From the NCBI GenBank assembly GCA_903851195.1, contig CAINNJ010000008.1:1-64000 (forward strand): a stretch of DNA of 64,000 bases. The letters run 5' to 3'. Positions 51,253-61,276 of this stretch are shown piece by piece. Under the pieces are notes generated by a model, which searched no databases, was not told where the DNA came from, and saw only the letters and a list, made by a program, of their open reading frames with translations. The DNA is from an uncultured Acidobacteriia bacterium. GTDB taxonomy: Bacteria; Acidobacteriota; Terriglobia; Bryobacterales; Bryobacteraceae. Position numbers and translations under genes: made by a program. Every line of letters starts with the position of its first letter. Position 1 is the first letter of the stretch.

Positions 51253-51875
51253 GGAAAACCTACCGGGTGGAACTGACGGTTGAGGCCGATGAGGAACTGG
51301 GCGAAGAGGCTCTGATCGATCTGCTGCATGAGAATCCGGCTTTTGGCGATGGCAGCGTGGAACTGGTGGAGATGGCCTGCTGGCAGGAAGACCGGCCGGA
51401 CGAACTGGAGTCGGAGTTCTATGTGTGCCGGTGGCCAAACGGCGATTTTTCTGTGGTGACGGCGCCCACCCGAAAGGCGGCGATCATAGCCTTGGACGAG
51501 TGGGCCGGGGCGCACGTGAGTCAGTTGTCTCCGATGGAGTTTTTCATGGCCGATTTCCGGCTGACGGACGAGGGTGAGATCGAGCTCAACGAGTTCAGCG
51601 AGGCGACGCGCGAGGCGATTCTGGATGTCTGCTATCCCGAACTGCGCGATGTGCTGGCGGAAGATGGTTTGACGGCGGAGCGGGTGGCTGCGGCAGTGGC
51701 GCGGGAGCGGACGCGGCTTTGGCACGATCAGCCGGAGGATGAGCCGACGACGGAACTGGGGAAGCGGATCGCGCTCGAAATGGGAACCAGCGCGGTTGTG
51801 GCGGACCACTACGCGGAGGAGATTGTGAGCCGCATTCTGGAGTCCGACGCCGGCGAGAACGGGAAACCGAATTAA
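51249..51875 (+). CDS. Acidic protein of unknown function, coupled to pRiA4b ORF-3-like protein
   Basis: The 208-residue product is strongly acidic (many Glu and Asp, few Lys) and has no signal peptide or membrane helix. Visible features are an N-terminal beta strand segment T-Y-R-V-E-L-T-V-E-A-D, a strand F-S-V-V-T-A-P-T-R-K-A-A-I-I-A-L-D-E-W and a helical C-terminus. I do not recognise a family. The ATG at 51249 overlaps the upstream stop by four bases, so both proteins are probably made together and may form a complex. An in-frame upstream ATG at 51192 would lie inside the first gene. Confidence 0.85.
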   Translation: MRKTYRVELTVEADEELGEEALIDLLHENPAFGDGSVELVEMACWQEDRPDELESEFYVCRWPNGDFSVVTAPTRKAAIIALDEWAGAHVSQLSPMEFFMADFRLTDEGEIELNEFSEATREAILDVCYPELRDVLAEDGLTAERVAAAVARERTRLWHDQPEDEPTTELGKRIALEMGTSAVVADHYAEEIVSRILESDAGENGKPN

Positions 51876-51885
51876 GTCCGGCCGG

Positions 51886-52485
51886 TCAGGCTGCTGAACG
51901 GACGGATCGCGGCGCGAGCAACCAGAGCAGCGAGGCGAGGGCCAGGCCGGCTGCGAGCCCGGCGCCGGTCAGCAGAGACGGCGTCATGCCGATCAGGTCG
52001 GTGCGCGGCGTCTTTACGATCAGCAGAACATCGGACGCTTTTTTTGCGCCGGCGACGGCGGCAGCGTTGTCGCCCATCTGACTGACCACTTCGCGGACCA
52101 GGTCGAGCGCGGTGTCGGAATCGTCGTCATCGAACTCGATTTTCGCGCCGCTCAGTCCGCCGGAGACGGAGATGGTGCTGACGGAGAGGTTTTTGCGAAC
52201 GTCTTCGAGGACTTCAGAGAAAGACTGGATGTAGAGACGCTCTTTGAACGCCGGGCTGCGGCGGATCATCAGTTCGAGGGACTGGGGAAGCAGGGTGACT
52301 TCGAGCGAGCTTTCGTAGAGTTTGCGCGCGTCCGCGGCATAGGATTCATGGGTGACGCCGGGAGCGCTGAGAAAGGCGATTTCCGCGGTGGCGGCGTAAC
52401 GGTGGGGGACGAAGAGCGATACGGTGAAACCGATGAGCGCGCCGCTGAGGATCAGCATGACGGCCAGGGGGCCGAGCGATCTCAC
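51886..52485 (-). CDS. Wzz-like chain-length or envelope protein
   Basis: A 199-residue protein with two membrane helices, one near the N-terminus (L-A-V-M-L-I-L-S-G-A-L-I-G-F) and one near the C-terminus (G-L-A-A-G-L-A-L-A-S-L-L-W-L-L), separated by a periplasmic domain with helices. This topology and the Y-A-A-T-A-E-I motif after helix 1 match the polysaccharide co-polymerase (Wzz/GumC) class, but the protein is short and lacks a kinase domain. It is the last gene of the lysS-lolC/E-nth run and overlaps nth by four bases (ATGA). Confidence 0.7.
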   Translation of the reverse strand: MRSLGPLAVMLILSGALIGFTVSLFVPHRYAATAEIAFLSAPGVTHESYAADARKLYESSLEVTLLPQSLELMIRRSPAFKERLYIQSFSEVLEDVRKNLSVSTISVSGGLSGAKIEFDDDDSDTALDLVREVVSQMGDNAAAVAGAKKASDVLLIVKTPRTDLIGMTPSLLTGAGLAAGLALASLLWLLAPRSVRSAA

Positions 52486-53177
52486 GCGGTCTTGTCCGGC
52501 GCGTAGTTTTTATCCGGTGCGTAGCAGAGCGGATTCAGTTTGCATTCCGCGCATTTGGGTTTCCGGGCGACGCAGAGCGAGCGGCCGTGGTGGATCAGCT
52601 GGTGCGAGAAGAGGATCCAGCGATCCTGCGGGATGATCTTCATCAGATCCTGTTCGATGTGAACGGGATCGGTGTTTTGGGTGAGATCGAGGCGCCCGGC
52701 GATGCGCAGAACATGGGTGTCGACGACGACTCCCGAAGCGATGCCGAACGAGGTGCCGAGGACGACATTGGCGGTCTTGCGGGCCGCGCCGGGCACCGTG
52801 GTCAGTTCTTCGATGGTGCGGGGGATTTCGCCGCCGAACTCATGCAGAATCTTGTTGGCGGCGCCGACCACGGACTTCGCCTTGTTGTTGAAGAAACCGG
52901 TGGAGCGGATGTCTTCGGCCAGGGCTTCCGGACGGACGGCGGCGAAATCCTGAATGGTGGGGTACTTGGCGAAGAGGCCGGGTGTGACTTCGTTGACGCG
53001 CTTGTCGGTGCACTGGGCGGAGAGGATGGTGGCGACGAGCAGTTCCCAGGGGCTGTTGTGGTGCAGCGCGCAGGTGACGCCGGGGTACATTTCGTCCAGC
53101 AGTTTCAGGATGGCGTCGACGCGCGCCTGACGGGCGGCTTTGGTTTTCGGCCGGGGTACTTTCGTGGCGGGGGGCAT
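52482..53177 (-). CDS. nth: Endonuclease III (DNA glycosylase/AP lyase)
   Basis: A 231-residue base-excision repair enzyme that removes oxidised pyrimidines. S-A-Q-C-T-D is the early motif, the helix-hairpin-helix reads V-P-G-A-A-R-K-T-A-N (catalytic K134), D153 in V-V-V-D-T-H-V is the second catalytic residue, and the Fe-S cluster site C202-x6-C209-x2-C212-x5-C218 is intact. The hairpin has Ala-Ala where the common form is Val-Gly. The last residues Y-A-P-D-K-N-Y-A-P-D-K-T-A contain a small duplication of Y-A-P-D-K. Confidence 0.95.
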   Translation of the reverse strand: MPPATKVPRPKTKAARQARVDAILKLLDEMYPGVTCALHHNSPWELLVATILSAQCTDKRVNEVTPGLFAKYPTIQDFAAVRPEALAEDIRSTGFFNNKAKSVVGAANKILHEFGGEIPRTIEELTTVPGAARKTANVVLGTSFGIASGVVVDTHVLRIAGRLDLTQNTDPVHIEQDLMKIIPQDRWILFSHQLIHHGRSLCVARKPKCAECKLNPLCYAPDKNYAPDKTA

Positions 53178-53184
53178 GGAGGGC

Positions 53185-54420
53185 TTATTCGTATCGTAGA
53201 ACTTCGACCGGCGTGATCCGGGTAGCGTTGCGCGCGGGGTAGAGGGTGGCGAGCAGGCTGACCGTCATGGCGGCGAGAGCGATCCACACGCCATCGATGG
53301 GCCTCGGTTCGAACGGGACGAAACTGAGAGCGTAGACGGCCTCATCCAGAGGGACCAGCCGGTACGTATCCGCGAAGTAGCAGATCAGATAGCCAAAGGT
53401 GAGGCCAATGGCGGTGCCGACCGCGCCGATGAGAGCGCCCTGCACGACAAAGATCCGGCGGATCTGGCCGCGGCGGGCGCCCATGGACATGAGCACCGCG
53501 ATGTCTTTGTATTTCGTCAGCACGATCATGGTGAGCGTGATGAGGATGTTGAGGGCGCCGACGAGTTCAATCAGTCCGATGGTGATAAAGGTGACGACTC
53601 GCTCCATCTTGAGAGCGTGCAGGAGTTCTTTGTTCTGCTCCTGCCAGTTGGTGGAGGTGTAGCGGTTGCCGGCGAGGCGGACGGCTTCGGCGCCGATTTC
53701 GGGCGCGAGGTTGAGGTCGTCAAGCCGGATCTCAATGGAGTTGACCACGTCGCCGAGGCTGAGAAGTTTCTGCACGGAATGCACGGGGGCGTAGGCCCAG
53801 GCCTGGTCGATTTCGCCGAAGCCGGATTCAAAGATGCCGACGACGCGGAAGCGCTGCGATTTGGGCTCGGGGCCGAAGGGGGTAAGCGTGCCCTCGGGGC
53901 TGATGAGGGTGGCAACGCGGTTGACGGCGAGGCCGGAATCCTCTGCAAGTTTGGCGCCGAGGATGATGCCGGGAAGGCCGCCGTCATCGTCGGTGAGACG
54001 GTCGAGAGAACCGGCTTTGAGGTGCTTCAGCATGTCGCTGGTGGAAATCTCGCTGCGCACGTCGATGCCTTTCAGGACGACGCCCTTGTAGCCCTGTGCG
54101 CCTTTCATGATCACAGGGTCGTAAAGCACCGGGGCGACGGCGAGAACGTGCGGGATGCGTTTGAAGCGGGTGGTGAGATCGCGCCAGTCCGCGATGCCCT
54201 GCCCCGGGTCGAGCCGGAGCACGTTGACATGCGCGGTGGCGCCCAGCAGATTGCGCTGCAGGGTGTCGCGAAAGCCATTGTTCACGGCGAGAGAAATGAT
54301 GAGAGCCATGACGCCCGCGGCGACTCCGGCGACGGAGATCACGGTGATGACGGAGATCACTTTCTCCTTGCGGCGGGCGCGGAGGTAGCGGCCGGCGACG
54401 AAGAGTTCAAAGCGGGTCAT
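53185..54420 (-). CDS. LolC/LolE-type ABC transporter permease
   Basis: This 411-residue protein starts F-E-L-F-V-A-G-R-Y-L-R-A-R-R-K-E-K-V-I and has one N-terminal and three C-terminal membrane helices flanking a MacB_PCD-like periplasmic domain, the layout of LolC/LolE lipoprotein-release subunits. V-L-T-K-Y-K-D-I-A-V-L-M-S-M-G-A marks the FtsX-like coupling region. It would extract outer-membrane lipoproteins from the inner membrane together with the ATPase LolD, which is not found adjacent. It begins 19 bases after lysS, a pairing often seen in bacteria. ATG 54420 is chosen; the upstream frame lies in the gap and lysS. Confidence 0.9.
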   Translation of the reverse strand: MTRFELFVAGRYLRARRKEKVISVITVISVAGVAAGVMALIISLAVNNGFRDTLQRNLLGATAHVNVLRLDPGQGIADWRDLTTRFKRIPHVLAVAPVLYDPVIMKGAQGYKGVVLKGIDVRSEISTSDMLKHLKAGSLDRLTDDDGGLPGIILGAKLAEDSGLAVNRVATLISPEGTLTPFGPEPKSQRFRVVGIFESGFGEIDQAWAYAPVHSVQKLLSLGDVVNSIEIRLDDLNLAPEIGAEAVRLAGNRYTSTNWQEQNKELLHALKMERVVTFITIGLIELVGALNILITLTMIVLTKYKDIAVLMSMGARRGQIRRIFVVQGALIGAVGTAIGLTFGYLICYFADTYRLVPLDEAVYALSFVPFEPRPIDGVWIALAAMTVSLLATLYPARNATRITPVEVLRYE

Positions 54421-54439
54421 CAGAGTGGACCGGACATAT

Positions 54440-55957
<1,518 letters not shown>

Positions 55958-55993
55958 TCGCGGATCTCCTTGAGGGGTAATTGGTTATTATAA

Positions 55994-56746
55994 GTGTTCA
56001 CCCCAAAAATCAGCCTCTTGAACCGCTCTCTCTCCATTATTGTGCCCGCCTACAACGAAGAGGCCAGGCTGCCGGAAACCCTGCGGCGGATTGAAAATTA
56101 CCTGTCGGCGACCGACTGGGATTTCCATGAAATCCTGATTGTGGACGATGGTTCGCGCGACGGAACGTTCGAGACGGCGAGCGCGATTGCGCGCCAGAAT
56201 CCGAACGTCCGGGTCCTGCGGAATCCGGGCAACAAGGGGAAGGGCTACTCGGTGCGGCACGGGATGCTGCAGGCGGAAGGGGAGTGGTGTCTGTTTACGG
56301 ACGCGGATCTTTCGGCGCCCATCGAGGAACTGGAGACGCTCTGGCTGGCGGCGGGACGGGAGCGGGCGCCGGTGGCGATCGGGTCGCGCGCGCTCGACCG
56401 GACGCTGATCGGCGTGCACCAGCCGGGATTCCGGGAGACGGCGGGGAAGGTGTTTAACGCGATCATGCGAGTCTCGACCGGAATGCCAATTGCCGATACG
56501 CAGTGCGGGTTCAAGCTGTTCCGGCAGGACGTGGCCCGGCAGGTTTTCTCGCGGCAGTTGCTGGAGAGGTTCGGCTTCGACGTGGAAGTGCTGTTTATCG
56601 CGAAGAAGCTGGGGTACCGGATCTCCGAAGTGCCCGTTCGATGGAACCACGCGGAAGGCAGTAAGGTGGGCATGTTCACCGGTTTGCACGCGTTCGCGGA
56701 ACTGGCGCAGGTGCGGATCAACGACTGGCGCGGCCGGTATTCGTAA
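55994..56746 (+). CDS. Dolichyl-phosphate-glucose-synthase-like GT2 glycosyltransferase
   Basis: A 250-residue GT2 enzyme: S-I-I-V-P-A-Y-N-E-E-A-R-L, V-D-D-G-S-R-D-G-T, T-D-A-D-L-S-A-P and D-T-Q-C-G-F-K-L-F, which together match enzymes moving a hexose from a nucleotide sugar to a polyprenyl phosphate (ALG5/DPM-like group). No membrane helices are visible. The product could supply lipid-linked sugar donors to GT-C enzymes such as that at 23210-25417, but no genetic link is shown. The start is GTG 55994. Confidence 0.9.
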   Translation: MFTPKISLLNRSLSIIVPAYNEEARLPETLRRIENYLSATDWDFHEILIVDDGSRDGTFETASAIARQNPNVRVLRNPGNKGKGYSVRHGMLQAEGEWCLFTDADLSAPIEELETLWLAAGRERAPVAIGSRALDRTLIGVHQPGFRETAGKVFNAIMRVSTGMPIADTQCGFKLFRQDVARQVFSRQLLERFGFDVEVLFIAKKLGYRISEVPVRWNHAEGSKVGMFTGLHAFAELAQVRINDWRGRYS

Positions 56747-56755
56747 AGATCCGCC

Positions 56756-59038
56756 CTAATATTTTTTGCGCTTTTTCGGCCGCGCTTTCGGTTCCACCAA
56801 TGAGAAGCGGAGTTTGCGCTCCAGGGGCTCGACGCTGTCAAGCAGCACGCGGACCGGATCGCCGATGGAGAATTCCCGGCGGGTGCGCTGGCCGATAATT
56901 TTGCGGACGTTCTCGTGGTAAGTGTAATGGTCGCCCGGCAGGGTTTCGATGGGCACCAGGCCTTCCACGAAGAGTTCAGCCAGTTCCACGAAAGCGCCGT
57001 AGCGGGCCGTGCTGATGATGAGGCCGTCGAACTCTTCGCCAACGCGGCTCTCCATGAACTTCGCCTTCTTCCACTCCATGAGTTCGCGCTCGGCATCGGC
57101 GGCGCGGCGCTCGGTGAGGGAGCAGTCGTCGGCGACGATTTTCAGCTCGGGCTCGGAAGAATAAGTGGCGTGGTCGAGCGAAGCGCCGAGCAACCGGTGG
57201 ATGACCAGGTCGGGATAACGGCGGATGGGAGACGTGAAGTGGGTGTAATGACTGGCCGCCAGCGCGAAGTGGCCGGTGTTCTTCTCGCTGTAACGCGCCT
57301 GTTTGAGGCTGCGTAGCATGAGATAGCTCAGGATGCGCTCTTCGGGCTTGCCTTCGATCTTCTCCACCAGGTGCTGGTACGATTTCGACGAAATCGGTGT
57401 GGCGCCGGGCAGCACGATGTCCTTGTAGACCACGCGACCTTCGGCCTTGCGCTCTTTGTAGCGGTGCTTTGAGACGGGGATAGCGCCGATGCCGAGCGAG
57501 TACCCGAACTGGGCGGCGACCTCTTCGAATTCCATGACTCGCTTGGGATCCGGCTGGTCGTGCGTGCGGTAGAGGGACGGCAGACAGGTGGCTTCGAGGT
57601 GAGCCGCGACCGCTTCGTTGGCGGTCAGCATGAATTCCTCGATGATGCGGTGGGCGATGTTGCGGGGGCTGCGGCGGATACCGGTCATCTCGCCGGACTG
57701 GTCGAATTCGATGAGGGCTTCGGGAAGATCGAAATCGATGGAGCCGCGTTTGTAGCGTTTGCGCGTCAGGATGTTAGCGAGATCGCGCATGGTTTCGAAC
57801 CGCTCCACGAGGGGCGCATAACGCTCGCGCATGCCGGGGTCGCCTTCGAGCAGCAGGTGAACGCTTGTGTAGGTCATGCGCTCCGCGCTGCGGATGACGC
57901 CGCGGCAGAACTCGAAGGAGACGGGCTCGCCCTGGCGATCCAGTTCGATGAGGGCGGACATGACCAGGCGATCGGCATGGGGCACCAACGAACAGATGTT
58001 GGTCGAGAGTTCGAAGGGCAGCATGGGCACGGCGCGGTCCGGGAAGTAGACGCTGGTGCCGCGCAAGCGGGCTTCCACGTCGATCGGGCTGCCGGGCTTG
58101 ACGTAGTGGCTGACATCGGCAATGTGGACCTGGAGGGCGAAGTGGCCGTTGGGGAGTTTGTCCACCAGCACGGCGTCGTCGAAATCGCGGGCGGTTTCGC
58201 CGTCGATGGTGACGATGGGCAGGTCGCGGAAGTCGCGGCGGTCTTTCATTTCCCAGGTCGCGATGATCTCGGGAACGGACTGCGCCTGTTCGAAGACTTC
58301 GGGCGGGAAGCGATTCGGAAGGTGGTGTTTGCGTATGACGATTTCGACATCGATACCGAAATCGCCGGGCGCGCCGAGAACTTCGATCACGCGTCCGACG
58401 GGGTGATTGTCGTCGTCACCGTAGTCGAGCAGTTCGGCGTTGACGATCATGCCGTCGAGGTCGCCGGGATCGGAAATTTCAATGGGCTTCGGGCCGATCC
58501 GGTCGGGATGTTCGACAGGGCCGGGGATGGCCAGATCCTGGGGGATTTCGATCCACTCCTGTAAGCGTTCGTCGTGGGGGACAACCCACATGCCGCGGCG
58601 GGTGATGCGGAACTCGCCGACGACGGAGGGGTGGGCGCGACGGAGGACTTTGCGGATTTCGCCTTCCATGCGGCCGGCGGGACCGGCGTGTGTAATCCGC
58701 ACCATGGCGCGGTCGCCGTTCATGACGCCGCGGATGGTTTCTTTGTTCAGGTAAACGTCGCCGCTGATGCCCGGGACCGGACGGTCCGGAATGAGAAAAC
58801 CGAAGCCGTCCCGATGGACGCTGACGCGGCCGGAGACGTATTCGCGGTTGCCCGCGGTGGCGACGTAGTGGCCTGCGTTGAGTTCGACGATCTCCCCTCG
58901 GGCGGCGAGGCGGTCCATGGCCGCGTCGAGGGTGTCGCGATCATCGCCACGCAGGCGGAAATCCTTATAGAGCTGTTTGAGGCTGGTGCGGCCCCGCGGC
59001 TGTTTCGAAATGTGGTCGAGCAGCGCGGCGTCCGTCAT
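56756..59038 (-). CDS. rnr: Ribonuclease R
   Basis: A 760-residue RNase II-family 3'-5' exoribonuclease. An N-terminal winged-helix region and cold-shock domains (S-V-H-R-D-G-F-G-F) precede the RNB catalytic domain with the metal-binding T-I-D-G-E-T-A-R-D-F-D-D-A-V, D-A-Y-F/V-S-H-Y-V-K-P-G and H-Y-T-H-F-T-S-P-I-R-R-Y-P-D segments. A C-terminal S1 domain (V-G-E-E-F-D-G-L-I) and a basic tail R-P-K-K-R-K-K-Y follow. It converges on the GT2 gene with a nine-base gap. Confidence 0.95.
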   Translation of the reverse strand: MTDAALLDHISKQPRGRTSLKQLYKDFRLRGDDRDTLDAAMDRLAARGEIVELNAGHYVATAGNREYVSGRVSVHRDGFGFLIPDRPVPGISGDVYLNKETIRGVMNGDRAMVRITHAGPAGRMEGEIRKVLRRAHPSVVGEFRITRRGMWVVPHDERLQEWIEIPQDLAIPGPVEHPDRIGPKPIEISDPGDLDGMIVNAELLDYGDDDNHPVGRVIEVLGAPGDFGIDVEIVIRKHHLPNRFPPEVFEQAQSVPEIIATWEMKDRRDFRDLPIVTIDGETARDFDDAVLVDKLPNGHFALQVHIADVSHYVKPGSPIDVEARLRGTSVYFPDRAVPMLPFELSTNICSLVPHADRLVMSALIELDRQGEPVSFEFCRGVIRSAERMTYTSVHLLLEGDPGMRERYAPLVERFETMRDLANILTRKRYKRGSIDFDLPEALIEFDQSGEMTGIRRSPRNIAHRIIEEFMLTANEAVAAHLEATCLPSLYRTHDQPDPKRVMEFEEVAAQFGYSLGIGAIPVSKHRYKERKAEGRVVYKDIVLPGATPISSKSYQHLVEKIEGKPEERILSYLMLRSLKQARYSEKNTGHFALAASHYTHFTSPIRRYPDLVIHRLLGASLDHATYSSEPELKIVADDCSLTERRAADAERELMEWKKAKFMESRVGEEFDGLIISTARYGAFVELAELFVEGLVPIETLPGDHYTYHENVRKIIGQRTRREFSIGDPVRVLLDSVEPLERKLRFSLVEPKARPKKRKKY

Positions 59039-59056
59039 TCCTTCATAATAGAAGCG

Positions 59057-59743
59057 ATGCGCTCACACCTGTTCACGATCCCCTCCCTGTTGCTCGCCGG
59101 CGCCGTCTTCGGTCAGAGCGCGCAGGCCCAGACGCCGCCGCCGGCCGCGTCCCACAAGAAGTCGACCCCGGAGCACAAAGCGGCTCCCATGACGATGCCG
59201 ATCCGGAATTTCAAGCTCTCCGGCTCACCCGCGGCGCCGTTGACCGTCGAACTGTTTACGGACTACGAGTGCCCGTCCTGCCGGAACTTCTACATGCAGG
59301 TGCTGCCGCAGCTGGAAAAGGAGTATGTGGCGACGGGCAAGATCCAGCTGATGCACCGGGATTACCGACTGCCGCAGCACCAGTTTTCGAAGCTGGCGAC
59401 GCGGTTCGCGAATGCGGCGGGGCAACTGGGTCCGGAGCAGTACAAGTTGGTGGCGGGGCAGTTGTTCGAGAAGCAGCAGGAGTGGTCGGCAAACGGGAAT
59501 GTCGATGCCGCGGTAGCGAAGGTTTTGTCGCCCTCCGACATGGCCAAAGTGCGGGAAATGGTGAAGAGCGATTCCCATCTGGAAGATTCCTCCACGGCGG
59601 ATGAGAAGATTGCGGCGGCGGACGGGTTGAATCAGACGCCCACGCTGGTGATTGTGAATAAGGGCAAGCGGACGAAGATCGACGGCTTTGTGCCGTTCAA
59701 CATTCTGAAGAGCTATCTGGATCAGATGCTGGCGAAAGGGTAA
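59057..59743 (+). CDS. DsbA-like exported thioredoxin-fold protein
   Basis: The 228-residue product has a signal peptide (about 1-25) and a DsbA/DSBA-like thioredoxin fold with active site C72-P-S-C75 and the cis-proline loop Q-T-P-T-L-V-I. It probably oxidises or shuffles protein thiols in the periplasm. Its stop shares one base with the ATG of the MauE-like gene (TAATG). I choose the ATG at 59057, where the signal peptide begins; it is divergent from rnr with 18 bases between starts. Confidence 0.92.
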   Translation: MRSHLFTIPSLLLAGAVFGQSAQAQTPPPAASHKKSTPEHKAAPMTMPIRNFKLSGSPAAPLTVELFTDYECPSCRNFYMQVLPQLEKEYVATGKIQLMHRDYRLPQHQFSKLATRFANAAGQLGPEQYKLVAGQLFEKQQEWSANGNVDAAVAKVLSPSDMAKVREMVKSDSHLEDSSTADEKIAAADGLNQTPTLVIVNKGKRTKIDGFVPFNILKSYLDQMLAKG

Positions 59744-60252
59744 TGACATTGTCGTCGAAAACGCGGGGCGGTCTGCTGCTCGCGGGCCGCATCCTGCTGG
59801 CCGGAATATTTATCGCGGCCGGCTATTTCAAACTGCGGGAGCCGTGGCTGCAGTTCGCGGTATCGCTGAACGGGTTCAGGATCCTGCCGGACGCGATGCT
59901 GGAACCGGTGGCGAAGACGTTGCCGTGGGTGGAACTGGCGCTGGGACTGGCGATTCTGTCGGGCGTTTGGCTGCGCTGGTTCGCGCTGCTGGCCACGCTG
60001 ATGCTGGGCACGTTCTTTTCCGTGCTGGTGCGTTCTTTCGCGATGGGGCTGCAGGTGGATTGCGGGTGTTTCGGGTCGGGCGAGGCGCTGGGGCCAAAGA
60101 CGCTGGTGCGGGACGGGGTGATGCTGGCGCTGGCGATTGCGGTTACGACCGGGGCGTTTTTGTCGCGAGCACGCAACGCGAGAGCGTTACGGGATGCGGC
60201 AGATGAGCCCGTTGCTGCTGCTTCAGACACTGAGCATTCTCGTCCTGCCTGA
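59743..60252 (+). CDS. MauE/DoxX-like membrane protein
   Basis: A 169-residue protein with four membrane helices (G-R-I-L-L-A-G-I-F-I-A-A-G-Y-F-K opens the first) and the characteristic C107-G-C109-F-G segment of the MauE/DoxX-like family. MauE proteins are thought to keep partner thioredoxin-like proteins in the right redox state for cytochrome or enzyme maturation. Direct coupling to a DsbA-like gene, and the TlpA-like gene 0.4 kb away, support a role in envelope thiol chemistry. Its 3' end overlaps an opposite-strand frame by 110 bases. Confidence 0.88.
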   Translation: MTLSSKTRGGLLLAGRILLAGIFIAAGYFKLREPWLQFAVSLNGFRILPDAMLEPVAKTLPWVELALGLAILSGVWLRWFALLATLMLGTFFSVLVRSFAMGLQVDCGCFGSGEALGPKTLVRDGVMLALAIAVTTGAFLSRARNARALRDAADEPVAAASDTEHSRPA

Positions 60253-60544
60253 GTTGTTCCGCGCGTAACGCATATTTCAGCCCGGCTTCGCGCGATTCCA
60301 GGCGCGCTGTATCGGCGTGGTCGGTTTCGAGAACTTTCATCAGATCGAGCTGGACGTCCGCCAGCTGCTCTTTCAGACAGAGAATCTGGCGGTCACCGGA
60401 GTTGAGCAGGGCGCCGGCACGGGTGTTCGCCTGCTTTTGCCGGGCGGCGTAGCGGGACGCGAGTTCGAGTCCCCGGCTGGCGAGCGGTTCGAGCTGCAAC
60501 GTGGCGAAACCCGAGACGAGGAAAATCAGGAACGGGATTTTCAT
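60143..60544 (-). CDS. Possible signal-peptide/coiled-coil protein, doubtful
   Basis: A minus-strand frame encodes 133 residues starting M-K-I-P-F-L-I-F-L-V-S-G-F-A, a signal peptide or membrane anchor, followed by a Glu/Leu/Ala/Arg-rich helical region (L-K-E-Q-L-A-D-V-Q-L-D-L-M-K and E-A-G-L-K-Y-A-L-R-A) typical of a coiled coil. Its final 36 codons overlap the 3' end of the MauE-like gene. There is no clear ribosome binding site. The signal peptide and coiled-coil pattern favour a real gene, the overlap and missing site argue against it. Confidence 0.5.
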   Translation of the reverse strand: MKIPFLIFLVSGFATLQLEPLASRGLELASRYAARQKQANTRAGALLNSGDRQILCLKEQLADVQLDLMKVLETDHADTARLESREAGLKYALRAEQLRQDENAQCLKQQQRAHLPHPVTLSRCVLATKTPRS

Positions 60545-60683
60545 GCCAGGAGAAATGGCATTTCGGAGGCCTTGCGAAAAACCACTTTTTTCAGGCATTT
60601 CGGCTCCGGGGTTCGCGCGAGAGTGTCCGTTTGCGGGACGGTGCTGTCCGGCCTGATGCAGTTCGCGTAGAATAGGCAGTGGA

Positions 60684-61256
60684 ATGCGCAAAGTACTCGT
60701 CCCTTTCCTCGCTGCCTGTCTGATTGCCGGCCTGACCGGCGTTGCCGCTTTCTCGGCGCCGGTGCCCCGCAAGGCTCCTGAATTCGTGATTCAGTCGCCC
60801 GAGGGGAAACAGCAACTGCTGAGCTCCTACAAAGGTAAGACTGTAGTGCTCGCGCTGATGTTCACGACGTGTCCGCATTGTCAGAAGACCGCCGGCATTC
60901 TCTCCGGCGTACAGAAGGAATACGAGAGCAAGGGCGTACAAGTTCTGGGCGCGACGTTCGATCAGGGCGCGGCTTTCCGGGTGGCGCAGTTCAACAAGAT
61001 GTTCGGGGTGACGTTTCCCTGCGGATTCTCGACGGAGGCGGCTGTCCGGAGCTTTGTCGGACTGACGAAGGACGAACCTTATTTCGTGCCGATTCTGATC
61101 TTCATCGATAAAACGGGCACGATCCGGTCGGAGTATATCGGCGACGAAAAGTTTCTGGGGAATCAGGAAGTGAACATCCGGGCGGAACTGGACAAGATGC
61201 TGAAGGGCTCGGCGTCCAGCGCGAAAACGACCGGGACGAGTTCGAAGAAATCGTAG
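60684..61256 (+). CDS. TlpA/AhpC-like exported thioredoxin
   Basis: A 190-residue protein with a signal peptide (about 1-25), a redoxin fold with active site C63-P-H-C66 (M-F-T-T-C-P-H-C) and the cis-proline region Y-F-V-P-I-L-I-F-I-D. The final 25 residues are Ser/Lys/Thr-rich. TlpA-like proteins reduce disulfides in the periplasm, for example during cytochrome c maturation. It follows the DsbA/MauE genes after a gap holding the doubtful opposite-strand gene. Confidence 0.92.
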   Translation: MRKVLVPFLAACLIAGLTGVAAFSAPVPRKAPEFVIQSPEGKQQLLSSYKGKTVVLALMFTTCPHCQKTAGILSGVQKEYESKGVQVLGATFDQGAAFRVAQFNKMFGVTFPCGFSTEAAVRSFVGLTKDEPYFVPILIFIDKTGTIRSEYIGDEKFLGNQEVNIRAELDKMLKGSASSAKTTGTSSKKS

Positions 61257-61276
61257 GCGGGCGGGTTCTGAAGAGT

